64,000 nucleotides of DNA from Trichaptum fuscoviolaceum (GCA_910574455.1 CAJSYZ010000007.1:2859773-2923772); one strand, 5' to 3'. Counted from the stretch's first letter, positions 1 through 9,754 are shown. Notes: a model not told the origin generated them from the letters alone. Program-made: numbers and translations.

Positions 1-464
1 CTGACTATTGAAGCATCAAGTACATACCCCAAGCTTCGAAGATCAACCACCCCGCCGCCCCCAAGCTCACAAACTCGACCCGGGCATGCCGTGCAACTGC
101 AGCACGGCTCATACCTCCCATTCACTCGGATGAAGTCTTCCATACTTCGCATCGCACTTTTTGCATCAGAAACCAGGGGTTCAGGGTCTCGGCTATACTG
201 TGAGAATGCTGCTAGTGCGTAGCCGCTGTCTGCAATGCCCGGAAGCTGTATTTTTGCGAGCACTTTGCTGTCTGCACAGAGAGTGCATTTGGCATATTCT
301 GAGCTCTTTCGCTGCTTTCTGGAGGATTGGAGGGTGCTGGAGAGGTCGGGGAGCATTGCTGGAGGTCGTTGCAAGTGGTTTGACGGACGGGAGGGGAGGG
401 ACAGCTGCACGGCGCTCGAAACACTCATCCGGAGGTATGCCCGGGTACTGTAGAAATTGGCCAT
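1..464 (-). CDS. Hypothetical protein, copy 1 (5' part, open past window edge)
   Basis: An open frame starts with ATG at 464 (MANFYSTRAYLRMSVSS) and stays open to base 1. I do not recognise the family. The visible part is Ser/Pro/Arg-rich at the N-terminus and has cysteine pairs further in (AKCTLCADSK, YEPCCSCTACPG) followed by a glycine run (ELGGGG). The paralogous frame in copy 2 is identical in register but has a TGA where copy 1 reads CGA (Arg) near base 77, so copy 1 is the one that could still be functional. No domain or signal peptide is evident. Introns cannot be excluded, and it could also be a fortuitous long ORF. Confidence 0.4.
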   Translation of the reverse strand, partial: MANFYSTRAYLRMSVSSAVQLSLPSRPSNHLQRPPAMLPDLSSTLQSSRKQRKSSEYAKCTLCADSKVLAKIQLPGIADSGYALAAFSQYSRDPEPLVSDAKSAMRSMEDFIRVNGRYEPCCSCTACPGRVCELGGGGVVDLRSLGYVLDASIV

Positions 465-570
465 TCTTCTTTGCTTGGCTTTTTCTCCTATGTCGTAAAT
501 GAGTCAGTGGGTATCGGCCGATTCTCTCTCTCTCGTGTTCTGTCTGACGGAGTCTGTAGCTTTTTGAAGG

Positions 571-578
571 TATAAATA
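571..578 (+). promoter_or_regulatory. TATA box of a plus-strand transcription unit (copy 1)
   Basis: A perfect TATAAATA is followed after about 20-90 bases by a long pyrimidine-rich stretch typical of fungal transcription starts. Two short GT-AG introns follow (about 713-857). The same element is kept in copy 2 at 9089-9096. Confidence 0.55.
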
Positions 579-599
579 CTGACCCATTCTATCCCCAAG

Positions 600-896
600 T
601 TCCTCAGGCTCTTTGCCATCTCTTCCCTCTTCCTTCATCTTCTACTCTCGCACTCGCAGCTCTACTGATTTAAGACCTAGATGCTACTGTGTCTGTAGTC
701 AGACAAATGATAGTGAGTATTTACTTATTACAATGTTTGTTGCTTTCTAACTAGCTTTACTAGAAAGTATTTCCTGCTGCAATAGACAAGATTCATGTGA
801 GTCTCCTTATTTATTATATACTTAATTTACAATACTGATTTTGCTTCAATATACTAGTGCCCTAGTCCGACAGCAACCCTCTCGAAATTGTTGTAA
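600..896 (+). other. Putative short spliced transcript with a possible 25-aa peptide (copy 1)
   Basis: Two good fungal introns are visible. The first is GTGAGT at 713, CTAAC branch at 747-751 and TAG ending at 763. The second is GTGAGT at 797 ending in TAG at 857. Joining 707-712, 764-796 and 858-896 gives an ATG-to-TAA frame of 25 codons beginning MIKVFPAAIDKI. The reading frame is kept in copy 2 with two changed residues at the second splice junction. A GTAAGC at 893 may be a further donor. Upstream ATGs end quickly. It could equally be a spliced non-coding RNA or an untranslated leader; no family is recognised. Confidence 0.35.
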
Positions 897-1239
897 GCAT
901 CTGTAACTTGGCTTCCTTTGTCTGTGCGTGTGCTTCAAGATTCAAGTTGGGCGTCTGTCCCTGAAGCGCCGACAAGGTCGTTGCGCAACTTCAACTTGCG
1001 TCTGTACTACAACCACCTTGATCTCCGTTTGGCTTGTTGCAGACTTGTCTAGTTCTCTGTCTCTGTCAAATGTGTGAACTAGGTCAGTCGTTGCCTATAC
1101 TAGATACCAGAGCTCTGGTGGAAGCCACGGGTAGCCGAATGTAGCACCTACCGTCGAGGAGCTACGCCTAGCGGACGCAAGGCGCACCGTCTTGCGCACT
1201 TTGGCGCTTGCGCGCACATCGACTCGGGCCGTGTGCCAG

Positions 1240-1715
1240 TGAGAAGGCGGGCAGAAAAGTAGGGCATGCAAAGCGTCGAAAGAGACCAAACACGACTTGC
1301 CGCCTCCGGTGATAGATGCAATTGTAGGACCACCTGGTGTAGGCAAGACCGCTCTCGAGCCTCGTGAAACGATACACAGACCAGTCTCTGAGCAGTGGGA
1401 AGAAGAGGCATTTGACCCTATGATCGACATTGGAAAGGTTGCTGACCTGGCTTTCAAATGGTTTGCTTGCGACAACTCATGGCTGATCCTTCAGGTACAA
1501 TTCGAATTTCTCAACATTCTTCAGGCTCACGGTTTCCCGAGGGACATTCTTGTCTTCACGCATCTTGACCCCAGTCGCAAGCAGTCCACATGCTCAACGG
1601 TCGATATCCAGATGGAGAAATACAGAACCTATCCCGTCCTCTGGTTGCAGGACCTCACGCCCCGAGAGGAAGTACGCGCTTCTAAATGAAAGCGCAATCG
1701 CATTGTCACTGTATA
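1240..1715 (+). pseudogene. BMS1-like ribosome-biogenesis GTPase relic (copy 1)
   Basis: Pieces of the N-terminal GTPase domain of Bms1, the 40S-maturation GTPase, lie in the right order. They are SVERDQTRL, then the Walker A context PPPVIDAIVGPPGVGKT, then MIDIGKVADL, FEFLNILQAHGFPRD, THLD, DLTPREEVRASK and a decayed RIVTLYSY (usually TVTLYGY). A +1 frameshift separates VERDQTRL from the P-loop, about 30 residues are missing after GKT, and a TGA ends the frame at 1687-1689. A complete Bms1 exceeds 1000 residues; only about 150 remain, so this is a dead fragment duplicated with the segment. It lies just downstream of the putative short transcript. Confidence 0.8.
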
Positions 1716-2065
1716 GTTATTGATCTTCAGGATGTTGGGAGTACCTTCGCAGTCCTGGCCGACTGCCTTGCAAAGTCGGTGTTGCGGCGACCGATATTGC
1801 TACGGGCTTGTGCGCACATGACCGCACAAAGGTGAGGGTGTTTGGATAGACGGCAACCTGTATGAATCCAGGTTCTGGCCTCGCTAACATTGCCTCGAAC
1901 TATCTCATCAATGGAGGATGCTAATCGAGATGAACTGAAGCAAATCAGTTGCGACTCGCAATCGCGCACATTGGCTAGAGAAGTTCACCGGTATGAGGTA
2001 AGGACATCTTTCTTTCCAAGTACGAGTTGCTCAAGTCAATTGTTTCAGATACAGAATTACATTTG

Positions 2066-2611
2066 GACCTATCAACAATATCGGCCAGACCTTCGATTGT
2101 GGTAGTTCCATGTAGTTGTAGAGCCAATAAAGCTCGTCGCACAAGGTAATTTTATCGAGCTATGCACGTACTCGGCACTCTTGAGTCGCGCTTGTATAAT
2201 CTCTCCCGCCTCCTTAAGACACGCATCTCTGGATTCCACCCTACGCACACGACTTGCATCTGCGTCCGCGAAGAGTACTGCCCGTTGGCGGTCGAAGACA
2301 CCTGCGCCAACGCCATCAAGGGCATATTCTGTAGTTATCTCGACATTCGGGTGCTTGAAGGTTGTCTACCGTTCGTTGGGACGCATGGCGATGCTTGATC
2401 TGTTTTCCTGCTCCGAAGGCAAGAAGAACACGCGGCAGATCCTTCGACAGCTTTGCGAGGGGAGGATCCGAAGCTGGGCATTGGGAGAGGTGGTCGAGCG
2501 GTCATAAATGAGGACGGTGACTTCATTGGTTGTAGATACTTATCTCCTTCGAATTCGAGCTCAATAACATCGGCGCTAGGGCGCATCGCTGTTATTCGGT
2601 TTGTTTACGCC
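2066..2611 (-). other. 3' flank of RhoGAP copy 1 with unexplained open frames
   Basis: Between the BMS1 relic and the RhoGAP stop lies about 550 bp without a recognised gene. On the minus strand two frames are open: 2586-2335 (begins MRPSADVIELEFEGDKY) and about 2358-2070 (contains VEITTEYALDGVGAGVFDRQ). Both are retained in copy 2. They could be further exons, a decayed gene fragment or chance. Confidence 0.25.
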
Positions 2612-2783
2612 CTACCCGTAACCCGCTTCAATAACAAATACTTCTGTAGCTTCTTTCAATTCCACATATCTATTAAACTGTAAACTAGAACTCGGTAATA
2701 CTACAAACATGCATCGAAATCTAACCGCAGTCGAGGTGCAAAAAGTAATCGAGAGCCCGAAACGACCATGTGGAGGAAGCGGC
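2601..2783 (-). repeat. Segment shared with the TAF6 3' flank
   Basis: Read on the minus strand, this stretch matches 21026-21232 on the plus strand with small indels. Shared blocks are cgggctctcgattactttt, atgtttgtagtattaccg, gttctagttta and gaagcgggttacgggta. It encodes the last ~55 residues of the RhoGAP protein here, while at TAF6 it lies after the stop codon. The same segment is at about 11116-11298 in copy 2. Confidence 0.85.
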
Positions 2784-5435
2784 TGACTTGCGCTCTGCGC
2801 TGTTGAGTTGGGAGGAGCGAAGAAGCCTGTCGTGATCCCCGTAGCGACGAACTCTGACTTGCGCATTGTCCCTGTTGCACTAGATACTCTGCTACCCAAA
2901 CCCGCGCCGCGCGCGAGAGTACCTGCAAGACCCTCCCCGAATGACGAAGCTGGACTGAGAAGTGAGCGCGCCTTCGCCTTGCTCGTCGAACCCAAGTTTG
3001 CCAGCCTGCTCGCACTCTGACTCTCCCTGGATGCGACGGATCGCACGCCTCCGGTATTCCACGAGCTAGGCGGTTCACCCTGAGTCCCATTAAAACGACG
3101 TGCGGTAGGACCGATGCGCATAACAAGCATGGTATCGTCAATTTCTTCGTTGTCAGACTGAGAAAAACCAAGTCCTCTCACGGGAGAGTTAGAGCCGCTT
3201 GAAGGAGCTTCGTCCGTATGGTCGGTACGAAAGGGATCTTCCTCGATTAAGTCGCTGCGATCGGCAAGCTCATCGAAAATTTCGTAGTATTTTTGTATAC
3301 AGAATTTAATGACCGTTCCGAGCGTCGTCTTCCCTTCATTCTTCATGATTTCTACGGAGCCAGGATGCAACGGTGCCCTAGACGTACCCGGAGAGAGAGG
3401 AGCTGGTGAGCCCGCGACAGCGCAAATGGCAACATCTTTCAATGGATTGCCCGAAGATACGAGATTGGGACTGAGTACGATGGCCAAATTATGTGCATCC
3501 ATTCGATTTGAGGAAGACCTTTCCGAAACATCGTGCAGAAGCCCTGAGAGTATGCAACGTCAATGATCGTCCCACAGAATAATAGGAAAGTCTTACCCAG
3601 AATATGACTCAAAATGATCAATGTGCATGGTGCGAGTTCTGGAAGTAAGGTTTGTCTGATGTAGTTTATAGTTGCACTATCATCCTGATCATCCACAGGG
3701 GTTGGACACCGCTTAATTATTGGGTATGTGGTCTCCGGAAATATCGGCTCCGGAAGGTCGCGGAGGAATTTCTTGATAAGGACTGCCGCGAGGTGGGGGT
3801 CACCGTAAGCTTTCAGAGACACGGATTGGCCTATAGTCAGGAGGAATTCAGTCTCCTAGATTTCGCAAGAAAGAGATTCAAATGTTATCACCTCTGTTGT
3901 ATGCTTCTCGAACTTGCCGAAGTTGCATCGAGTTTGGAGATCGACGGAAAAGGCCCTCCTCTTCCATGCCTAACAAGAGATTAGTCAATGAATTTATGAA
4001 AGTGACTGCCAACCCCACCTGTCTCTCGCAAGTACAATATGCAATCACGCAGTACACGCGGTAGGCCACCTTTCTCGCCATCAAATCCCATGAGCTCTTC
4101 GAGGGGTAAGCCGAACATCTGCGAGCTAGTTGAGGCTGGCATGTCAATTTGCTTCTCATGCTTGAGGTTTTCACTTCGGTGAAATTAGCTTGAGACGGGG
4201 GGGAGAACAATGAGAACATACGTGTATACTGCCGGAGGGATGTCTATCTGAGCAAGAGGGACGTGACATGCAAGAGCAGAAAGTGTGTTGATGTACGTGA
4301 TCTTGCGGAAGAATTTGGGGCTTATCATTGCGCCAGCCAATGAGAAAAGCACTGCAGAGTATACGTTAGCTCCAGTAGAAACACACTGTTCAATATGTCA
4401 CACTTTTAGAGAAAAAGGACGAATGCACGATATACTAGAATGTCAAAGGAGAAAAAGGAATAAATGTGGTGATGTGCTAAATTGAACGATAATGACGTAC
4501 CAGACGTTTCAAGTTCTTCCGATATTTTCGACTTAGACTTCGATATGCTTTCCACACCCAATTCCAGCTCGGGGTATTCTGTCCGCCAGCAGCAAAGAAC
4601 ACGACCGTGTAGTCGCTTTCCACTATAAGTTGATGTGTGTCTTAGCACAAGAATTTGAGCTGTGATCGAGAAGTACACACCAAACAAGTCCAGGTAGGAC
4701 ATGATACGGCTGCATCGGTCGGTCGGTGTGATGAGGTAGTTTCGAACATGACGCGGGCGAAGGAGACGACGTGCCGGCACGTCAGTGTCAATAGTAACGA
4801 CAGGCGGTAGGGTAGGGAAGGGTATTGAGTTAGACATGGACGTACGAGAGCAAAAGGTCGTAAGAGATGTCTCTTGGGTCCGGGAATGCAGAGGCATTCA
4901 TAACCACTCTGTGCAACAGAGCAACGCGAAGCACGAGGCGGTAGTTTTGAGGTAAACGTGCAAAAGCCGCAGCATGAACGTAAGGAACGATCGGAGAAAC
5001 GTTTAGTATGCAAGTTGCAGTCGGTGACTGTGGATGCGAAGGCGGTGCTCACAATGGCCTTGTCCTCATTGTTTGTTGAAGAGACGTAGGAAATAACTAA
5101 GCTTCGCATCACGATAACTCGATAAGATTTGCGACATACTCAAAATCCACACCAGCTTGACAGATCATCCTGGGCAAGATCTCGTCTACCCTTTCTGACA
5201 TATCTCCTTCATCGTAGTCGTTGTTGAATGCCTCAACACTCCTGCTCTGTGATGAGCTAGACCAAGGAGCGTTGTGGAAAAGCGCTTTGCCCCTTCCGAC
5301 AGCAGCACCCAGAGACCCAAAGCTTGGTGTGCGTGATGGGGGTGTTGGCGTTCTGGTTGATTGCGGTGGTGAAGGCGCTGACACCGCCATGGAAAGGTTT
5401 GCAAGGCGCTGCTTCAAAGTGAGGTTTGGAGGCAT
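2612..5435 (-). CDS. CRAL-TRIO/BCH-RhoGAP protein (p50RhoGAP type), copy 1
   Basis: This is a Rho-family GTPase-activating protein that switches off Rho/Cdc42 GTPases in polarity and membrane traffic. The start is MPPNLTLKQRL at 5435. A Ser/Pro-rich head is followed by a Sec14/BCH-like lipid-binding module with NVSPIVPYVHAAAFARLPQ, VVMNASAFPDPRDISYDLLL, SDYTVVFFAAGGQNTPSWNW and LAGAMISPKFFRKITYI. The RhoGAP domain follows: FGLPLEELMGFDGEKGGLPR, the arginine-finger motif EGLFRRSPNS, LIKKFLRDLPEPIFPE and MDAHNLAIVLSPNLV. A low-complexity Ser-rich tail ends at TAG 2612-2614. At least seven short introns are needed. The order CRAL-TRIO then RhoGAP is that of ARHGAP1/p50RhoGAP and yeast Ecm25-like proteins. 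All exon frames are intact, as in the paralogue at 11127-13950. Confidence 0.88.
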
Positions 5436-5666
5436 GTTTGACTGTGATCAACGAGGCAAAGAACGTTTGACGAGGTGTAGGTGGTGTAAGACAAGTTGCA
5501 TGCGTGCTGGTTACCCTGCGGGCCTGCGGTAAGGCACGAGGTTTAGACTTCGGGCAAACCTTACATCTACTTTACAACATCCTTATCCTTCCTCACGACA
5601 ACAGATTGCTGTTCAATAACTAACTATGTTATGGATTTGAGCAACTCTAAGACAAGACACTGGCCC
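5436..5666. promoter_or_regulatory. RhoGAP copy 1 promoter (orphaned half of the GPI1 divergent promoter)
   Basis: This 5' flank of RhoGAP copy 1 matches the intergenic DNA that in copy 2 separates RhoGAP from GPI1. In copy 1 the GPI1 coding sequence is absent: after the shared block the sequence diverges (gacactggcccgtgggg against gttactggccATGtctcctg). The plus-strand half of the promoter therefore has no gene to drive. Confidence 0.5.
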
Positions 5667-5997
5667 GTGGGGAATAGGATTATAAGGGCGGCGCACACGG
5701 TACAGCGCGACCATGCGCACGATCGACGCCAAAAAAGGAGAGGACGGATCCGCTGGAACTCAGAATGCAATCGCCGCGATATCTTCGCGTCGGCTGGGAT
5801 CTGTGGCGAATGCGCAGAGCTGGAAAGACAAATATTGAGCTCTGTATTGGCTGGAAGGGCAAAAAAAGTTGACATCTAGCTGTCCTATGGATTGGCGCAT
5901 ACTAATTTGCGCGTAAGTTTGCGAGCCGGGGCTAGCAATAAGCGATGTAGTAGTGGGAGGCGAAGCGGGGAGAAAAAATGTGCATAGAGACTGGTGA

Positions 5998-6525
5998 AAA
6001 GCAAGGATTGCAACCATGAGAGAGCCTCTCAGTCAATTACACTCTAATTTTTGCATAGATAGCTTCCATCTTGATGCCCGCAGATAGGCTTCAAATTTCA
6101 AAAAGAGTGCATTAAAATTGAGGTCGCAAATGAGCATTCAAGTTTGCGGCCAACTGAGTCCGCGTCCGACTCGCGGCCAAATTGGGTCGCACTGTACTGA
6201 AAATGCAAAGATTGCTATCATTAGGGAGACTATATCTCATTTACACTCTAATTTTTACATCGATAGCTTCCATTTGGATGCCCGCAGATACTCTGAAAAT
6301 CTGGCAGAGATTGCTTCAAAATTGAGCTCGGAAATGAGCATTCAAGGTCAACTCGACTCACGGCACAAACCGTAACCAGCCGGACTGAAAATGCAAAGAT
6401 TCGTACCATTACAGTGTCCACATCTCAATTACACTCTAATTTTTACACCAATAGCATTCATTTCGATGCCCGCAGCTAGTCTACAAAGTTTGGCGAAGAA
6501 AACATGAAAATTGGCTCGAAAGTGA
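5998..6525. repeat. Tandem repeat, three ~190-205 bp units
   Basis: The core attacactctaattttt followed by gatagcttcca and gatgcccgcag occurs at about 6036, 6240 and 6428. Each is accompanied by conserved gagcattcaag and actgaaaatgcaaag blocks. Spacing is about 204 and 188 bp, and units are diverged by point changes and small indels. Confidence 0.85.
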
Positions 6526-6748
6526 GCACTCGAGTGAGCCGTGACCCGGCCCGCCGGCGGGAGTCACTGAGTGCCAGCGCGCGACGCGCGTTGCCCGCGT
6601 CGCCGCTTTGCTCTCAACCACTCGCTGGCTTCAGATCATTTCTCTCGACTGAACACACGACCGAACATTTGCGACGGCGGCGCATCCGCGTTCTCGAGCT
6701 CCTGACATGGCGGGAGCGGCAAGCACACTGCAGAGCGCCAGCACGACG

Positions 6749-7024
6749 CAATCAGCCCTCAAGGAATGCAACCGACTGCTTGAGCCCTGCAACACACACT
6801 GAAGACACTCTTTGATCAATTTCTGCACTGCAACACCCACTGAAGACATTTTTGACTGCTTTCTGCCCTCAAGGAATGCACTGAAGACACTCTTTGATCA
6901 ATTTCTGCCCTCAAGAAGTGTTGCAACACCCACTGAAGACATTTTTGACCGCTTTCTGCCCTCAAGGAATGCAACCGAGCCCTGCAACACACCCTTTCCC
7001 TCAAGGAATGCAACCGAGTCCTCT
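6749..7024. repeat. Minisatellite with interleaved ~25-bp motifs
   Basis: Two motifs alternate: ccctcaaggaatgcaaccga (about 6757, 6869, 6959, 7000) and caacacccactgaagacatt or its variants (about 6789, 6831, 6924), with tttgatcaatttctgc between some. The arrangement is irregular, as in a decaying minisatellite array. Confidence 0.8.
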
Positions 7025-7299
7025 TGCGACGGCGTGGAAGCATTGAGAGCGATGGAATGGTTGCTAGGGCGAAAAAAAGGTGCTGTCTCCACTTCGCAAT
7101 ACTGACAACCTGCGTGCCCCAGCTTCAAGAAGACACCAGCAGCCAGAGCTCGAAGCGCGGCCGGACAGACTGCTTGCGCTGTCGCGCGCCCGCGGACTGC
7201 GACTGAGCGGAAGAGTGCCTTTGCGACCATAGTCGCAAAGCACACCCCTCAGTCCCTGTTCTTCGCGCGCGTCTGACCCGGCGGTGTGCGTGCACGAAG

Positions 7300-7830
7300 C
7301 AAGAAGCGCGAGACTCACCCAGATGTCGCTCGCCGGAATCAAATACATATATATATTGTCATCTGGCCGCTTGCTTTCAGCCCCGACTGCGATCATCGCC
7401 GCGAAGCGCAACCCTCCGTCGACAGGGCCCTTGCTCACTCTCGCGCTGCGCCAACGCCGCTCGCCGGGAGCAAATACATATAGATATTGCCATCTTGGCA
7501 ATGGCTCTCGTGGCCGTTTGATGGTGTTGTGGGGGTTCATGGTGTCCCTGTTCTTCACGTGCGACATTTAGAATTGAAATGTATGTACACAAAGCTAGAA
7601 GTGCAAGACTCACCCAGATGTCGCTCGCCGGAAGCAAAACCATATATATATCGCCATCCGGGACAAGCAAAGCATGGTCTTGCAGGTAGTCTTGAAGTTG
7701 AAGCCCTTGCTTGTGTGCCGCTCACCGGGAGCAAATACATATATATATTGTCATCTATGGCATCCCCGGATTCAGAATTCAGAATGTCATAAAGGTACAC
7801 ATGTAATGGGGTAACTCACCGGAAAGGGAT
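7300..7830. repeat. Spaced repeat of gctcgccgg...aaatacatatatatattg
   Basis: Four copies of a roughly 40-bp block lie near 7326, 7459, 7620 and 7721: ctcgccgg, a few bases, aaatacatatatatattg or variant, then ccatc/tcatc. A partial copy is near 7815. Two copies are preceded by gactcacccagatgtcgctc. On the minus strand each copy gives a similar peptide (DDNIYMYLLPAS), but stops and frame changes between copies argue against coding. Confidence 0.7.
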
Positions 7831-8262
7831 ACATGCAGAAGAGAGCGACACAGGAAAGACGAGGCTTTATATCGAGAGCTCCGAAGCGAGATCTCCGGTG
7901 CTCGCTTAAAGTGCTCAGGGTCGCATTTTGGGCTCTTTCCCTCAATTATTCGAACATTTTAATGTCATTATCTATGTGCTATAATACAGATTGAAGCTGT
8001 AATTGCTTTGAAAGTCCTACTAGTAAACCAATGCAATCGAAGGAGAAACTGCAGAAATCTGCACCGGCCAAAAATAGATTACGTAAGCAGGGTCAATGCG
8101 TGCTGCCAATCCTGGCTCAACCTCCTGCTCTTTGACTATGACCTGCAAGCAGGCCATTGAACCTATCTCATTGCACACAACCTCTAGAATTCAGCTTTAT
8201 ATTGCCATATTCCTCTACAACAGCATGCAAGTCTATGCTGCCCTGCATTTCAGCCCCGAAAT

Positions 8263-8982
8263 TCAGACACAGAGAGGTGAGTGCTCTTCCGGCCTCTCGC
8301 ACCTCCTTCCAAGGCTCGCAACACTCGGGACACTATCCATGTCTGATGGAAGGTCCTGAAACACCTGGGAGGCTTCTAGAGTGCACGTAATACCACCCGC
8401 TAAGCGAAATGTGCGAGCGAAACCGTCCAAATTGCAGAATCTCCGGGTGAGCTCCTCCAAGCTGCTGTAGGCCTGTTCAACACACATTGACAACATACCT
8501 AGCTTTTGTGTCGAATTACTGACTATTGAAGCATCAAGTACATACCCCAAGCGTCGAAGATCAACCACCCCGCCGCCCCCAAGCTCACAAACTCAACCCG
8601 GGCATGCCGTGCAACTGCAGCACGGCTCATACCTCCCATTCACTCGGATGAAGTCTTCCATACTTCGCATCGCACTTTTTGCATCAGAAACCAGGGGTTC
8701 AGGGTCTCGGCTATACTGTGAGAATGCTGCTAGTGCGTAGCCGCTGTCTGCGATGCCCGGAAGCTGTATTTTTGCGAGCACTTTGCTGTCTGCACAGAGA
8801 GTGCATTTGGCATATTCTGAGCTCTTTTGCTGCTTTCTGGAGGATTGGAGGGTGCTGGAGAGGTCGGGGAGCATTGCTGGAGGTCGTTTCAAGTGGTTTG
8901 ACGGACGGGAGGGGAGGGACAGCTGCACGGCGCTCGAAACACTCATCCGGAGGTATGCCCGGGTACTGTAGAAATTGGCCAT
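8263..8982 (-). pseudogene. Hypothetical protein, copy 2, interrupted by a nonsense codon
   Basis: This is the paralogue of the open frame at 464-1. It starts at 8982 with the same MANFYSTRAYLRMSVSS, but a TGA at 8593-8595 stands where copy 1 has CGA (Arg) after CTACPG. Beyond the stop the same frame stays open to 8263 (VCELGGGGVVDLRRLGYVLD, then QAYSSLEELTRRFCNLDGFA). This indicates one recent C-to-T type change rather than long decay. The downstream part shows what copy 1 probably encodes left of the window. The family is not recognised. A short intron spanning the stop cannot be fully excluded, but no GT-AG pair is obvious. Confidence 0.45.
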
Positions 8983-9088
8983 TCTTCTTTGCTTGGCTTT
9001 TTCTCCTATGTCGTAAATGAGTCAGTGGGTATCGGCCGATTCTCTCTCTCTCGTGTTCTGTCTGACGGAGTCTGTAGCTTTGGAAAGG

Positions 9089-9096
9089 TATAAATA
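9089..9096 (+). promoter_or_regulatory. TATA box of plus-strand transcription unit (copy 2)
   Basis: TATAAATA is conserved with the element at 571-578, although the bases just upstream differ (tggaaagg against ttgaagg). It is followed by the same pyrimidine-rich start region. Confidence 0.55.
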
Positions 9097-9119
9097 CTGA
9101 CCCATTCTATCCCGAAGTT

Positions 9120-9417
9120 CATCAGGCTCCTTGCCATCTCTTCCCTCTTCCCTCATCTTCTACTCTTGCACTCGCAGCTCTACTAATTTAAGACCTAGAT
9201 GCTACTACTGTGTCTGTAGCCAGACAAATGATAGTGAGTATTTAATTATTACAATGTTTGTTGCTTTCTAACCAGCTTTACTAGAAAGTATTTCCTGCTG
9301 CAATAGACAAGATTGTCGTGAGTCTCCTTATTTATTATATACTTAATTTACAATACTGATTTTGCTTCAATATACTAGTACCCTAGTCCGACAGCAACCC
9401 TCTCGAAATTGTTGTAA
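9120..9417 (+). other. Putative short spliced transcript with possible 25-aa peptide (copy 2)
   Basis: This is the paralogue of 600-896. Both introns keep GTGAGT donors and AG acceptors. The spliced frame runs ATG at 9228-9230 to TAA at 9415-9417. The only residue changes sit around the second splice junction (His-Cys to Val-Tyr), so frame and length are kept. Confidence 0.35.
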
Positions 9418-9754
9418 GCATCTGTAACTTGGCTTCCTTTGTCTGTGCGTGTGCTTCAAGATTCAAGTTGGGCGTCTGTCCCTGAAGCGCCGACTAGGTC
9501 GTTGCGCGACTTCAAGTTGCGTCTGTACTACAACCACCCTGATCTCCGTTTGGCTCGTCGCAGACTTGTCTAGTTCTCTGTCTCTGTCAAATGTGTGAAC
9601 TAGGTCAGTCGTTGCCTATACAAGATACCAGAACTCTGGTGGAAGCCACGGGTAGCCGAATGTAGCACCTACCGTCAAGGAGCTACGCCTAGCGGACGCA
9701 AGGCGCACCGTCTTGCGCACTTTGGCGCTTGCGCGCACATCGACTCGGGCCGTG

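Larger units (their letters stand above)
1..5666. repeat. Segmental duplication, copy 1 (left end outside window)
   Basis: Bases 1-5666 align nearly base for base with 8519-14196 in the same orientation. The offset is 8518 at the left and drifts to 8515 after small indels such as 6 bp near 1238. Only scattered substitutions are visible over more than 5.6 kb, including in introns and intergenic DNA, so the duplication is recent. The alignment is already present at base 1, so the left border lies outside the window. On the right, similarity fades just after the shared gagcaactctaagacaag, next to the position of the GPI1 start codon in copy 2. Confidence 0.95.
5667..8262. other. Repeat-rich spacer between duplication copies
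   Basis: No recognised protein gene is seen. The spacer holds three unrelated tandem-repeat families, annotated separately at about 5998-6525, 6749-7024 and 7300-7830. It also holds a GC-rich patch near 6540-6620. The many short open frames follow repeat periodicity and look fortuitous. Confidence 0.6.

Noticed and set aside
1095..1475. 126-codon minus-strand ORF opposite the BMS1 relic
   Set aside because: It is the antisense shadow of conserved Bms1 motifs, and its equivalent in copy 2 differs only through the small deletion. No motif or intron signal supports it.
5680..5760. A decayed GPI1 first exon in copy 1
   Set aside because: Only a short resemblance remains (gatcgacgcc then aaaaaaggagagga), too little to call a gene fragment. 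The similarity most likely ends at about 5666.
5998..7830. CRISPR-like array
   Set aside because: Repeats are of unequal length with related, not unique, spacers, in a eukaryotic genome, and no cas genes are present.
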